Source of the DNA: Aphelenchoides besseyi
Taxonomy: Eukaryota; Nematoda; Chromadorea; Rhabditida; Aphelenchoididae
Direction: 5' to 3'
DNA: 64,000 bases
Assembly: GCA_024699855.1 (NCBI GenBank)
Contig: JAMPIQ010000002.1
Coordinates: forward strand, 13,640,001-13,704,000
Below the pieces are notes generated by a model. The model saw nothing but the letters and a program-made list of their open reading frames with translations, was not told the DNA's origin and ran no database searches. Both the position numbers and the translations under genes were made by a program. Shown piece by piece: positions 1 to 11,380 of this stretch; the first letter of the stretch is position 1; every line of letters begins with the position of its first letter.

Positions 1-458
1 ACTTTTTAACGCCTTTATATAAGTTCAAAAGAAGTCGACTACTATAGTCGTGTGCACATCAGTTGAGCGTAGTAAACTGGAGTCAGAACAGATACGAGAG
101 TAATGAAAAGAGCGAGAAGATAACAAAAACAATAAATGCTTAGCTAAAAATAAAGTACTGACGTTGTTTCGTTAAATTACCTATATGTCGTCCGAACCCA
201 ATTTCTCCTAATTACTATACTGAATTATGTAATGGGCAAGTTTCAAAGCTCCTTTCGATCCCTCATGCAAATAAAAGTTATTTCACTATGTGATCAAACA
301 AAAGCTTGGTTTATGACGCCGAGTTTGCTCCGAATTAAGAAGATTACCGCCATTTGAACTTCTTGTGACAAATTTCTTCGGTGTCATTGGACGGCAAAAT
401 GACCATTGGGTTCAGGAGATTAACGGCCTTTCATGTCCGGGAACGTAACGTTGTGCTT

Positions 459-1143
459 CTACTCTCCACCGGCGCTTTTTTGCTCGCGTTTTTTTGCGAA
501 GACGTTTCGGACGCATTTCGGTTTCTTGGCCACGAATTCGGTTTTGAGAAAAATTGTCAACAAATCTGCGGATTCCACGGATTCGTACTTTTCCGTTCTA
601 AACGACTACGCTTTCTAAATCACGCGGGCGGTTGAATTGACCGAAATCGTGAGCACGCGAAAATCCGTAGGGTTTACACCTTCTAAGACATTTCAACGTA
701 TACGCAAACTTGTGGATTATTTTGTCGCACAAGAACTCGACAACATTTCCCTTCAAGTATTTTGTTTCTTGCGCACTTGCTTTCAAGTTGATTTTATAAT
801 CGGGCCGTCGATGACTTTTTGAACTTGGCGACTTACGGCCCCCGAGTTTGTTTGTTCATGAAGTGGACGCGAATTTACTTCGAGTTTCCTGTCGAATTCC
901 AAGTTTCCTATGAAACGGCCGAAGTCAAATACTCTCGGGTTTCGGTAATAAAGCCAACAGTTTTTGTTGTGATTTCAAACTCGACGACCAAATACCATCG
1001 TTTCCCTTATCCGCAGTGCAATCAATTTCGCAAGAGGAACAGTTCAAAACGCTATGGGAAGATGAGATGAAAACTGCGATGTCTCGACCAAACGCTGAAG
1101 CTTCCAAGTTCCAAGCCTCGGCATTCTTTCTTCCTTGAAACAT
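459..1143 (-). CDS. Unrecognised four-exon gene, small basic protein
   Basis: I do not recognise this protein. Four minus-strand exons can be joined in one frame with short introns typical of this window: about 63 nt (GTATTT...GAGAG), 46 nt (GTAAAT...CGTAAG) and roughly 90 nt (GTGTAA...GTTTAG). They give a product of about 180 residues that starts at the ATG at 1143 and stops at TAG 459-461. The C-terminal half is rich in Lys/Arg and ends KKREQKSAGGE. No signal peptide or membrane segment is visible. The acceptors are weaker than average and other joins are possible, so exon edges are uncertain. It could also be two genes or a decayed copy. Confidence 0.4.
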
Positions 1144-1238
1144 TGCGCGTCTGGCGCTAATAGTGTGGAAAACTTATTCATCACAGCGAAAAGTCTCATT
1201 ATGCGAATTTCGAGTGTACACGAGCTCTTGCTGTCCGG

Positions 1239-1739
1239 CTATTCATTCGCTGCATATTTTTTGAAATTTAATCCGCATTTTTGCTGTTGTTTGGACGTAA
1301 GTTTAATCGTTTCATCGCTTTTGAGTTTCGCGGAAAGCACCTGTTTAAATTCACATGTTGGCTTTTCAATCACGATCAACATTACGCCTTCGAATTTTGT
1401 CTGAAACGAAAACTTTTGTTCTATTAATGAAAAAGTAGTTATTTAGCCAATGGACATTTGAACATACGTTTTTCAACTCGTTAGTTGGTGGAGCTGACAG
1501 ACCTTCAACTCACAATTAGGCATCCAAATCCGCGCTAATTGCCGAGACTTCCCAAATAATTCGTTGAAAACGTCGACACGTTGTTTGTCGTCAAAATGGA
1601 GAATTTGAAGATCATAATTAGAAAGAAATCTCGTCACGTCTATGGGCTTTGGGGCGAGAAAAACGAAGTCGCTTTCCGGTGGGAATACGCGCACACACGC
1701 TGTTAATGATAAGCAAGTAAATCCGGTTGTGCCAAACAT
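1239..1739 (-). CDS. Unrecognised two-exon gene
   Basis: No family is recognised. A minus-strand exon from the ATG at 1739 encodes a mixed hydrophobic/charged stretch (for example SDFVFLAPKPIDVTRFLSNY). It joins, after an intron of about 100 nt ending in CGTTTCAG, to a Lys-rich exon containing VMLIVIEKPTCEFKQVLSAK. The stop is TAG at 1239-1241. The N-terminus (MFGTTGFTCLSLTACV) could be a signal peptide, but the first 40 bases also look like a short intron ending in ATTAACAG, so the true start may lie upstream. It is in the same orientation as the next gene downstream at 459-1143. Confidence 0.35.
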
Positions 1740-2250
1740 TCTTCTACTCGTTTGCACCTTGTTTTAAAGCTCCCGCTGTTGTTTTGATCGACAGTTAACT
1801 TCGATGTTTTGTGCTTTTTAAATGTCATCTGCTTTTCATCCCAACAGCCAACTGCCTCGGAAGTCTCATGGTCAATGCGATCCGAGGATGTTTTTATTTG
1901 TTATCCGCGAGTTTCTGACAATCAACGTTAACCACTTGATGACCCTTTCAGAATCGTGCGTTGATCTCGTTTTGCAAGTCGAATTTACAAGCCCTTCCTT
2001 CAAATTTCGTTGAGACCCCTCAATTAAGAAAGAGCAATTGACTGTCAGATACTTAAGTGTCAGTAGTTGTACGTGTAACTTTGACTTTGTTCGCAAAGTG
2101 TTTAATTCGATTGGTGTAAAGTACCCGTGACTTCTCGGTGTGCAATCTGCTTGTTTGGAAATTTGGTCAGCTCACGTTGCCTGCGATTACTCACTTGTTG
2201 ACTAAACGAACGCTTACTCCTCTGCGGGTTTTAGAATTCGAACGGAAACT

Positions 2251-2568
2251 CTATGGTCTTTTAAGTTGGGTGGGTTGGAACATTTGCCGTCGAAGGAACA
2301 AAATTCGCTTTTTATGCGCTTGAATTGGCGTCTTGTTTTTAAAGTCGTGAAGTGCAGTTAACGTCTTATTTCGCCCCATCCAAACAGTTAACCTAATTGT
2401 TGCGTTCGTATTAATTTCATTCGCGTTTATTATAAATTTCCGACTAATTATATCAACTACTTTAGTTTCCGTTGTTTTCACGTGCTTTTTCAATCGAGAT
2501 GTCTGCAGACGTTCAACATAGCTCTGGAACAAACAGTCCGATAAACTCGAAAGAGGTGACATTATCAT
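2251..2568 (-). CDS. Hypothetical protein, 105 codons, divergent with the coiled-coil gene
   Basis: This is a single open frame of 105 codons starting at the ATG at 2568, only 55 bp from the divergent start of the coiled-coil gene at 2624, so the two would share a promoter. The product is strongly basic (many Lys/Arg) with no visible domain. Part of it could be an intron (a GTGAAA donor and an AATTAG acceptor exist inside), which would change the product. No homology is recognised. Confidence 0.35.
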   Translation of the reverse strand: MIMSPLSSLSDCLFQSYVERLQTSRLKKHVKTTETKVVDIISRKFIINANEINTNATIRLTVWMGRNKTLTALHDFKNKTPIQAHKKRILFLRRQMFQPTQLKRP

Positions 2569-2623
2569 TGCACTTTTGTAACATAAGGTTTAGGGCAATT
2601 GCACTCCCTTAGCAATTGGTAGA

Positions 2624-3552
2624 ATGGAAGACATGAACAACGTGTTTAAGGAGAAATTAGATGAAGCTCTCTCCAAAAACAACGAAATGTGGCGAAAACA
2701 CGAGAAAGAACAAATTAACTACGTACAAAATCAAAACTCTCAGATGCTCAATCGTCTACATACCGAAATCGAGCGCCTACAGAACATCAATCGCGATCTG
2801 GAGCGTCGACTTTACGTGAGCAGTGAACCGGAACTTGTGGACTCTTTCAAAACGGAGTTAAGAAATGTTCAAATCTCGAGTGACAAACTGAAACGAGAGC
2901 TTGCAAACGCTGAAAACCGCAATCGTGTATTGGCCCAGACGTTGGAAGAGAGTGCAAAATTGTATAAGGATCAAGTGAATGAGCATGTAAGAACTATAAC
3001 AATAGCCATTACTTTAAATTGTTTAGGAAACACGAATTCGTCAACTTTCGAATGAGTTAGATCATCGAACTTTAACTATAACACAACTCTCCACTCAACT
3101 CAGAAACTTTAAACTTCGTGAAGCGATGGCTAACGCACAGCAACGAAGACGATTATCGTGCATTGAACCGTTGAAACAGATTCCGCCGGTTGCTGCCAGA
3201 ACAAGTGGATTTCGACTATTCGCTGGAACAACTCCTTCACGACGCGTTCAGAAAGTTGATGTACCGGGAAGTGGTGCGGTTGTTAAACCAAATGCATCGG
3301 TCTCTGTTTCTTATCCTCACGACCTTACCTCAACTTCCGGTATTCGCCGTTTGCCTTTCATCAATAGGTAACGTAAGCATAAGCTCTACAACAATATTTA
3401 TCTTCAGTGGCAGACAAGGAACATCGGAAAACAATATCGAAAAGCCATCAATAACTCGCTCGTTATCATCGAATATCCCGCCAACGAAATCGCATCTGAT
3501 TCAATCTCTTCGCAACGCACAAGACATTTCTTCCAATATTGACAAATCATGA
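2624..3552 (+). CDS. Coiled-coil protein, three exons
   Basis: Exon 1 (2624-2988) encodes an almost continuous coiled coil: heptad-like Leu/Ile spacing, Glu/Lys/Gln/Asn rich, with segments such as LHTEIERLQNINRDLERR. A 42-nt intron (GTAAGA...TTTAG) leads to exon 2, which finishes the coil (ETRIRQLSNELDHRTLTITQ) and passes into a basic, Ser/Thr/Pro-rich tail. A second short intron (GTAACG...TTCAG near 3370) leads to a last exon ending at TGA 3550. The product is about 285 residues. This layout is common in centrosomal, cytoskeletal or kinetochore scaffold proteins, but no specific family is recognised. The start is the first in-frame ATG after a short AT-rich leader. Confidence 0.7.
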
Positions 3553-3655
3553 ACAAATACGGGAGTCCATTGTGTATAATTTCGATTACCCGTTTATGTG
3601 TGCTAAAATACGACATATCTCGAATATTGTAGTGTAAGAGGTTCAAATTAAACAA

Positions 3656-3950
3656 CAGGTTTTGTTGACTTAAATGCGGGAATCTCCAACGAAAGTCCCT
3701 TTTTTGCTTACATAAACTAAACGAAAACTTTTGACGTTATTTTTTATGCAAATTGCATTAATGTCCGACCTTTTATCCAACCCTCACGTGTCTTTTATTC
3801 AATTGAACGGGACTACCTGCCATTCTTTCTATTGTACGAACGATCAATACGGATAGCTGTGAATAAACAGGAATCATTTCGTTCATAGCCACAAGAGTTT
3901 ATTTGAATACCCGGTAAGTTTACATTTTAGTCTACGTAAACGCTGAGATA
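3656..3950. other. Intergenic, AT-rich
   Basis: No convincing coding exon is seen between the coiled-coil gene and the next weak minus-strand candidate. The stretch probably holds the 3' region of the upstream gene. Confidence 0.4.
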
Positions 3951-3956
3951 TAACTA

Positions 3957-4199
3957 TTTGAAAAAGCATTGCGGTGTTGTTGTTTGGACGACTTGAATCA
4001 GCGCTTCGTTTCTCGAAAACTGATCCACCATCAAAGAAGACCGAGGAGTCGTTGTCCATTCTTCCATTGGAAACCCAAAACTTCTGAAATTGCCTATTGT
4101 ATTCAACCAACTTAGAAAGATTATTTTGTAGCTTAACCAAGGAGTGCGATCATAACTAAGGCAATAAACATCATTTTGGATATCTAACTCGAAAGTCAT
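3957..4199 (-). CDS. Possible small spliced ORF
   Basis: An exon starting at the ATG at 4199 (MTFELDIQNDVYCLSYDRTP) can join across a ~57-nt intron (GTTAAG...TTTCAGAAG) to a second open exon, giving about 61 residues ending PQCFFK. An upstream exon with a hydrophobic leader may exist near 4330. No family is recognised. The evidence is only splice-site fit, so this may be spurious or part of the 3' region of the GPCR gene. Confidence 0.2.
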
Positions 4200-4443
4200 T
4201 GCTAGAAACTGAAATTGCAGCCAAAGCTGTTTGTATGCTTTAGCAGTCTTAGCTCAATGAACTATCGATTAAAACTAAAAAGTGATCGCGGCAAAAAGCA
4301 TAAACTAAATATACCGCAAAACACGTGGTTCACTGACATTTTCACGTAAACTAAATGGTTACAACATTCGAAAACGTGTTTTCTAATCGATTACCCCAAG
4401 TTTTGGTATAAGATGTTGATAATATTGAAAGTTATTTGTATGC

Positions 4444-6102
4444 TTAAAACTCGTAAGCGCTATACTTTCGCTCTTCGCTGAGTTGAGTATGCTCGTGAAC
4501 GGTGGTGTTTTGGTTGGCGCTGTGAATGTTGATTGGCAGATTGTTGTGATGCACGTTCTTCATTAGATTCTGAGCTCGTTTTCCAAACGGTAGAAATACA
4601 CGTTGTGTTAGCATTTGTCTGACAACGTCTCGAAATTGAGTACCCATTCCAAGATAGATGGCAAAACGAAACGGATAGCTAATGACGATTAAGACGTTTC
4701 TAGAAACAGGATTTGCAAACTGAACAGACAAGATCGTGTACCTGACAATTGAGAGTTTGTTCAGTAAAGCGTAGTGTTGTTGAATGAATCGAATTTGCAA
4801 AGCTACAGCACTGACATGAACCGAGAAAATTAGTGCAGCGGGAATTTCGGTGATCAAAAACAGAATAATGACTGCAATTAACATACGAGTGTTCTAAATG
4901 TTGAGTTGATTGTTGGCTAACATGTTTTCTAGATACCTGTTTTAGTCCTTGAACGCGTTTCGATTCGCTAAGACTTGTTCTTTGACGCATAGATCTTGTA
5001 CTTTTTCTCATCGACTTTTCGGTTTCGAATGCTTCAGTCGATTCGACCGTGTGTTTTCGTTTGGTCCCTGATCTATAAAAATGATTACTATGCTGGAACT
5101 TCTGCGATATATACCTTGCAATCAAGTACGCATGTCGTTTGTCGGCCAGTCGAATCGCAACGATTAACTTCCACGTGAAACAAACAAGAAGAATACAAGG
5201 GAGAATGTGAGCAATGACCGTATGAAAACCGTAGAGCGAATAATAATAGATATCGTTACCAACGAGTTGAATGAAAGCCGTGCGAACCCGAAAGCATGCT
5301 CGTCGAGTTACTGTCAAATAAGTTTGTTAGATTGGAAAAATGAAATTTTAGCATACTGTTCAGTCGTGGATTTTCTAACAAGTATGTCTGATTGTAAGTT
5401 GCTATGAACTCTGGTGCAAATATCCAAATCGAAACAATACAAATCGTCGCAATTGCCTAGAAACCAGCAGACTATTTGAGACATGTCAAGTTAACTTACA
5501 TGTTTACTTCTTCTAATCGTGCAATAACTTCGTACGAGTTTCGGCAACGTAATGTAGATGCAGCGTTGAAGCGCGAGATACACCTAAAAATTTGAGTCAT
5601 ACGGTTAAATTCACGCTTAAACTTACTGTAAGCCACGTTGCTGTTGTATGAGCAATAGACGGGATTAAAGTTGCCATATACGGGAACGAAGTGCACCAGA
5701 AACTCGGGAGTCCTTGCTCCAGATCAACTTTATAACCTGAAGGCAAATCAACAAAACGAATAGAAAACTGCATACCGTTGAAGGTGTAGTAATAGAGCAA
5801 CCTGAAATTGATGTACTGATAAAGAAAATCAATAAACAAAACAACTACCATGGCAAACAACTTAGACCAGTTAACAGCTCGGAAACAGCCATGGCCAATA
5901 AAACGTAATTCGTCGGTGTTCGTAAATAGCGATGTGATAACACGAGAACAATAAAACTGTTCGTTAGGATCGTAATTGCTACAATAATTGGCATCGCGTA
6001 GCCGTAAAGAGGCAGCGCCCAATCCAATGGCACTTGTGAGCTGATCATCACTTCGCGACAAAGGGTCTTGTTCAAGCATTCTGGTATTCCCGGTATTCCC
6101 AT
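4444..6102 (-). CDS. Sex peptide / myoinhibitory-peptide receptor-like GPCR
   Basis: This is a class A neuropeptide G-protein-coupled receptor at the cell surface. Eight or so exons, all separated by 40-50 nt introns, join in frame from the ATG at 6102 to TAA 4444. Diagnostic segments match the family I recall for insect sex-peptide / MIP receptors and nematode SPRR and FMRFamide-type receptors: PLYGYAMPIIVAITILTNSF (TM1), HRYLRTPTNYVLLAMAVSE (loop 1/TM2), HTTATWLTVYLALQRCIY (TM3), NTRMLIAVIILFLITEIPAA (TM6) and VLIVISYPFRFAIY (TM7), then FRDVVRQM. The N-terminus has an N-linked site (NKT) and no signal peptide. The DRY position at the end of TM3 reads QRC, consistent with this divergent subfamily. 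The assignment is by recall of motifs, not by search. Confidence 0.85.
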
Positions 6103-7440
6103 AGTCGAGTTAAGACGAAACTAAAAAATCTCGAAGATGATCAGCTCTGGCGTCTTGCCAATAATGAACACGCCCGTGGCCCACGAGAACGCCAACTGCT
6201 GCTGTTCAATTGGTGGCTAACCTTCCAGTCAATTAATATTCTTGACTGAGATTAATTACGAATACCGCATATCTTGGCGTTTAAATGAACCGCACTATTC
6301 AATCAAAATTTGAAGGAAAATTGACGTATAATCAAAGGAAGATAATCCGAGATCATCAAGATTGTTGTCGAACAAAGAGAATGCAAGAAGATCGTCAGTT
6401 TACGAAGTCGCTGAAAGTTTGTGAGCCAAAGTAGTGAACTAACTGACACGTTTAGCTTTTAACTACTAGCATTTGCCAGATTAGCTAATCATAAGCACAT
6501 TACGCAACCAATTGTCTGAATCCACGATAAACGACGAGAAAGAAAAGAAGAAGACTCAATATGCTGGCAGACTAATCATAAGCGTATGTTTGAAGGTTCA
6601 CGAAAAGACCAATCAAAAACTAATAAAACCGAAGGGTTCTCGACCCGTAGAAGTAACTTCCGGTAAAACAGAGTCTCTGGAGAATGCACGGATAGCAACA
6701 TAATCCACAAAGCGCCGAGAGTTGTACGCGGAAATGAGAGCGGAAAGGAGTTCAATAATTAAGTCTAACACAAACGTTAATTACCACATACGATCGTGAA
6801 AAAGACGAAACTAACGAATCAATTAAAGTAACAAGATTCTATGAACCAACATTCGAATGAATCGAACAGATCATAGAGTTTAATAATCGAGAATTAGAAT
6901 GAGATGTTAAACGTTCCAATTAAAAGAAAAGATTTAAATTGAACTGTAGCATCTTTGTTCAGAAAGTCTTCGAGAAAGTCTTTCTCGAAGTTTAATTGAA
7001 GCCGCTTGACAAGCAAAGAAGATAGCAGGAGGTTTTGTATTTGCAATTACTTGCAACTTTCATGGAGAGCGGTGGGCGAATGAGCCGTTCCAGTTACACT
7101 CGATTGAATGCTAGCCGCTTCAATTTCATTAGATGTCATTTGTGAAGTCCACCCTCTGCACAAGTCAAACAGTTGCGGAGAACGAAGAACACGAGTAAAA
7201 TCGAGCAAAAAACAATTGGAAGTCACAAAAAAGTTGTAGATTTATGACGAAATCGCCGAGAAATGACGACAACTTTTCGGAAGATGTTCTTCAGTGATTA
7301 GGTTTTTCGAATCGAAAATGTGATTACCATTCTGTTTAATAGTAATATTCGCGTCCAAAAATAGTTGCATTCCCATTTCGGCCTCCGCAACTTCTGACTC
7401 TTAGTCTGTGACTTCAGTTCGCTCGTTGTTGGCGACTACT
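6103..7440. other. Upstream region of the GPCR, no clear gene
   Basis: This stretch of 1.3 kb is 5' of the GPCR and 5' of the next weak plus-strand ORF. A 63-codon Lys-rich frame at 6512-6703 has no supporting start context. A perfect 11-bp inverted repeat lies at 6968-6990 (listed separately). Confidence 0.4.
6968..6990. promoter_or_regulatory. Perfect inverted repeat, heat-shock-element-like
   Basis: CTTCGAGAAAG and CTTTCTCGAAG are exact reverse complements with one base between. The repeat contains two TTCnnGAA units, the half-site pattern bound by heat-shock factor, but the spacing between units is not the ideal one. It could equally be a chance palindrome or a small hairpin. It lies in a non-coding stretch between a divergent GPCR and a weak plus-strand ORF. 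Confidence 0.25.
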
Positions 7441-7603
7441 CGTGTTTGGACGTCTCGTGAAAGCAACCTTCGATTCCAATTCGTCTGTCGAACAACTTCG
7501 TTTGCTCGTCCTTTTGGACCTAAGGTCGATATTCGATAACACTCATAGCTCGTCAGTTGTGTTGCATTTCGCGCATTCCTTCACACTTCATAGAACTGTC
7601 AAA

Positions 7604-7777
7604 ATGGCGGATGTGTTGGTTGGACTCATTTTGCAGACTAACGAAACGGATGTGTACAAATTGTATGAAATTCCGATTATAGAAAGTGCAACACAAAACC
7701 GCCCTGAAACATCGAGCGAAGTGTTCGATAAACAAGAGTGTACGACTACCGTTGTAATTAACAATCTTACTAATTAA
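7604..7777 (+). CDS. Small hypothetical protein, 57 codons
   Basis: A short open frame begins at an ATG in good context (GTCAAAATGGCG) and encodes about 57 residues (MADVLVGLILQTNETDVYKL...). A poly(A)-like AATAAA lies about 25 bp after the stop, at 7802. The same frame is open upstream to 7442 but without an ATG. No family is recognised. It may be an independent micro-gene or the last exon of a gene whose upstream exons I cannot place. Confidence 0.35.
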   Translation: MADVLVGLILQTNETDVYKLYEIPIIESATQNRPETSSEVFDKQECTTTVVINNLTN

Positions 7778-7823
7778 ATAAGGAGAATTTCTCGTAGAAT
7801 TAAATAAACATCGGATACGAGGA

Positions 7824-8168
7824 TCAGATAACAGACAAATCGATTGCTTCACTTGGCGATTCGATTGACAACGCGAAGTGAAATGGGAATTGAACATCCT
7901 TTGGCCGTTGCGAAGTGCCTTTTATACGCGACTTTCGATCCGTCGGCCGAAAGCCGCGGACAAAAGTCAAAAGTTGTTGAGCACCGAACAGAATCGTTGG
8001 ATTACATTTATCGAAAAATCTCAACGTTGCTATCATATCACAAGTGTTCAAAAACCAACGAGCAGCAATTCGAACTGTAAGCTGCTTGGCAACAAGTGGA
8101 TGTATTGAAAAAAGATCGCAAACGTTCATAAAATGGCATTTGAAGTCGTTCAGATACGATAATCCCAC
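7824..8168 (-). CDS. Possible coding ORF, unrecognised
   Basis: The minus strand is open for 114 codons from an ATG at 8168, with a protein-like composition (Phe, Leu, Cys, Arg). The plus strand is also partly open here, so coding on either strand is not secure. No motif is recognised and no clear introns are seen. Confidence 0.2.
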   Translation of the reverse strand: MGLSYLNDFKCHFMNVCDLFSIHPLVAKQLTVRIAARWFLNTCDMIATLRFFDKCNPTILFGAQQLLTFVRGFRPTDRKSRIKGTSQRPKDVQFPFHFALSIESPSEAIDLSVI

Positions 8169-8383
8169 AGCAATAAAACTAACCAGCAGGTAAGTAATCT
8201 GAAGTTTACACGAATCAGCAGTTTCTCTTGCAAACCTCCAACGGATTTTCAGACATCTCGTAATCTCAAACCAACGAACCAGTCGGATACAACTGTTTCG
8301 TTTTCATTAGGAAGACTATTTTTGTTTACATAACAAGTGGAACGTTCGACCGGACCCTCCAAACATTAAATGAGATGTTTTTG

Positions 8384-8829
8384 TCAACAAAAAACTAATT
8401 CAATATGTGATACGGTCACTGGAAAATGCAATTTGCGGAGCGTCACAAAATTGCCAAAAGAATCGCTGGTTTTGGCTGCTGCGACATTTCGGAATTGAAA
8501 AATCGTAAAATCAGTCATTAATCTAAACATAAGACCAAGAGATGACCATGAAGCATAGCGAAAGAGGGCCATAAAGTCGTTGGCGTATTTCGTCAAGTAC
8601 GACCACTTGACTCCTAATTCCGCTTCAACCCACTTCTGTAAAATTTTTCATCTGTTTTCCTATCGAGGAGAGTTTGTCGCAAAATATTTGGACTTAACAT
8701 ATTTTGTGACTGCAAAAGCGTCTGAGGAACGAGCTCATTCTTCGTATAACAACGCGACGGTCGATGGGACTCGATAGACGAGAAGATCGTTAAGAACTTG
8801 AAAACATCATCTGTGTGATGAAAGAGCAA
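8384..8829 (-). CDS. Possible spliced minus-strand gene fragment
   Basis: Two protein-like minus-strand stretches occur. One lies after a CACACAG acceptor near 8829 (DVFKFLTIFSSIESHRPSRC), the other after TTTTACAG near 8640 (KWVEAELGVKWSYLTKYAND). I could not find a donor that joins them in frame with confidence. No family is recognised. It may be part of a larger gene with exons I missed. Confidence 0.2.
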
Positions 8830-8849
8830 AAGACAGAGAGGAGTGGTCG

Positions 8850-10110
8850 ATGAATTGCCAACATACTTATTCGCCTCCTTCTAATCGTTTTTACTAATAG
8901 GCCAATGCCCGCCTCATCTTTGTCTGTTCATCGTCTTCAACAATCGTGACTGAGTGTTGACATCTTCAGCAAGGAAACGGCATATCAAATGGTGGATACT
9001 TTGAGAGCAAAAACGTTAAACGCCAATGTCTAACATAGTGCCTTTGGCATCCAGCCTATGGCTCACAGCGGTTCGTTTCACAATAGTAAGTAAAAAGCAG
9101 CGACCAAAATTCCTATTAAATAAACCGAATTCCCCAAAGATAGTTTGTCAACACCAAATCCATAGGAGCAGTTGCTTCTTAATGTTCATCAAGCGCTGCT
9201 TAACTCGTAATGAAGCGAATCGCTGGTCAGACGTCCAAATCCTCGAGTTTGCTTAGACGAGTCGAGACGTCATTGCGGAAGATATTTATACCATTTCCAA
9301 GTTCTCTAAACAGTGTCTGATCTTTGCGTAGCACCATCGATAGTCACAATCAGAAAACGAATTTGTGTCTGATTGTTGAAAACCGAGTCAAAAGAAACAG
9401 GTCGATTACTTTAACGATGATTACGATAAGTTCTACTTAATAACAACAGATACACCTTGAATTCCATTTTCGATGTAACTTGTGTTCTGAACGCTTCATT
9501 TCATTGTCCTGAAGAACCAACAGTTCTAACTCGATTAGCACACTTATGGCTCATTCAATTGCTTTGTCGTGTTTTCTTTGCTGAAGATCGCTCAAGGTTC
9601 GGTTTAAAAGCCATACAAGACATGTTGGTTTATTAATACTATGCAACAGAATGGAAACTTTATACAGAAACAGCTTTGCGAGAAATGACTTGAAAACATT
9701 GTAACGAAGAAAGTACTCTTATCAGCCGTCGATACCTTGAAGACTTGTCCACTTGCCAGTAACAATAAATACAAATTTAACGAATAGCTTTTCACCTTAT
9801 CAAAGATGTGCTCCAGAATCGAACACGGGGATTTTAGACCTGTATATTTAAAAGACCATAGCAAAATAGAACGCAATAAAAATGTGTAAAGATTGGATCG
9901 TATTCTAAGTTCGGTAAGGAAGAGGTTTTACAAAACAATAGACAGTATCAAAATTTGTATTTTACGAAAATGAAAAAAACAATTATCGTTCGAAGAAGAC
10001 GCAAAAACATTTACGACCAGCGAAATGAACTCGCGAAATGCCGTGAGTATGAAGTGAATAAAGAAATTTTGGGATTCTTCCAACGTTTGTACAGATCGAC
10101 AGTTCACGGT
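8850..10110. other. No resolved gene
   Basis: Short open frames occur on both strands (for example minus 9604-9876, rich in Phe/Leu/Ser/Cys). None shows a clear start, splice pattern or motif. Confidence 0.3.
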
Positions 10111-11061
10111 TCAACGATCCATAGTCATGATGTAACGATACGATTCTTCGGGTGAGACCATCACGGGTTTGGCGAAGAATCCACGATTGAATACTCCGAA
10201 CATTCCGCTTTTGACGCGGTTCAAGGTCCCCGTAGAAGAGTTGGAATCGGTTGTCGAACCGACGGACAAATCAGCTTGTCCCATGCTTGCCAAGCCAGCA
10301 GTCGACGATGGAAGAGCACTCGGACTGAAACCGGAATTGGATCGTACGTTCATCGTGAGTCCTTGATCTTCGTTAGCCGTAGAATGTGAGTTGTTTCCTG
10401 TTACGTAATGAAGAGCCGACGAAATTAACGAACCACTGTTATTGTGAGCTTGCACCGTAGAATCGACGTCGTTGTAGTTGGCAACGCTTGAGACTTTTCG
10501 TATTGGTGGTTGAGTGTTAGACTCTGTGGTGCACAACTCGAAAGCGCTCTTGTTCCGATCGATGCTTGCTTTCGGCACGGGAATATGATGTCCCGATACG
10601 CTGAAATAAGAAGCAAATTAGAATTACGATAATAATAGGAAATGTACGCGAAAAAAATCCGCAATCTTTGTAATCAGCAATGAAACGAGGACGGGACTTC
10701 CTAGTGCACTGTGACTTTTATTGATAAGGTTTACGTCATGATGTCAGCAGATTCGCATTGTAATAATCGGGAAGATTGAATGATGGAAACTAGCAAATAG
10801 GAATTCCTTACATCACATTAAGTTCGCCCATTTTGCAGGCGCGTGATTGACCATCCTTTGCATCAATCTGACGATAATGGGCGTTCCAGAACATCCCCTT
10901 GTTACTGTCGTGTACACAGGGTGCAAAGAATGCTCGGGAAACCCCACCAAAACGCGAACAGCTCACGCCCCGCAAGAAACGGGAAAACTAAGAAGGTTCA
11001 ACAGGTCTAACGACCAATAAACAAAGTTTGAAATTACTACACTTTCGCTCAATCTTCGCAT
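10111..11061 (-). CDS. Unrecognised protein with Ser/Thr-rich C-terminal tail
   Basis: Four minus-strand parts join in frame. The first starts at an ATG at 11061 (MRRLSESV). After a 49-nt intron (GTAATT...CTTAG) an exon encodes RAFFAPCVHDSNKG, GMFWNAHYRQIDAKDGQSRA and CKMGELNV. After an intron of about 210 nt the last exon begins VSGHHIPVPKASIDRNKSAF and runs through a long Ser/Thr/Asn-rich linker to a conserved-looking end (VSPEESYRYIMTMDR). The stop is TGA at 10111-10113. The ordered block followed by a disordered tail suggests a cytoplasmic regulatory or scaffold protein. I do not recognise the family. It may continue upstream into the gene at 11381-12323, which lies in the same orientation 320 bp away. 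Confidence 0.55.
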
Positions 11062-11380
11062 TCATTTTTGATGACAACTGAAAACAGAAAACTTGTGCCG
11101 GACGAAAAGAGCAAATGAAACGGTAACTCGACGACTCACATCCCAGGGGATCATCTTAAAATTGAAAGATCGCAAAAAAGAAATCCGAACACGTAAACCT
11201 TATTCCAATTGCCGTTAATCCCTTCCTAAGAATACGTTTCCGTTGAATAACAGACAAAGATTTGATTTCTTCGTCATCAACGTCTTCTTACATCACAATG
11301 GTACACGTTCATTGCTGTCAAGAACGCTTGTCGAGAACTTGATAAGGACAACCTGCACTTATACAACAATTCAGATATCT

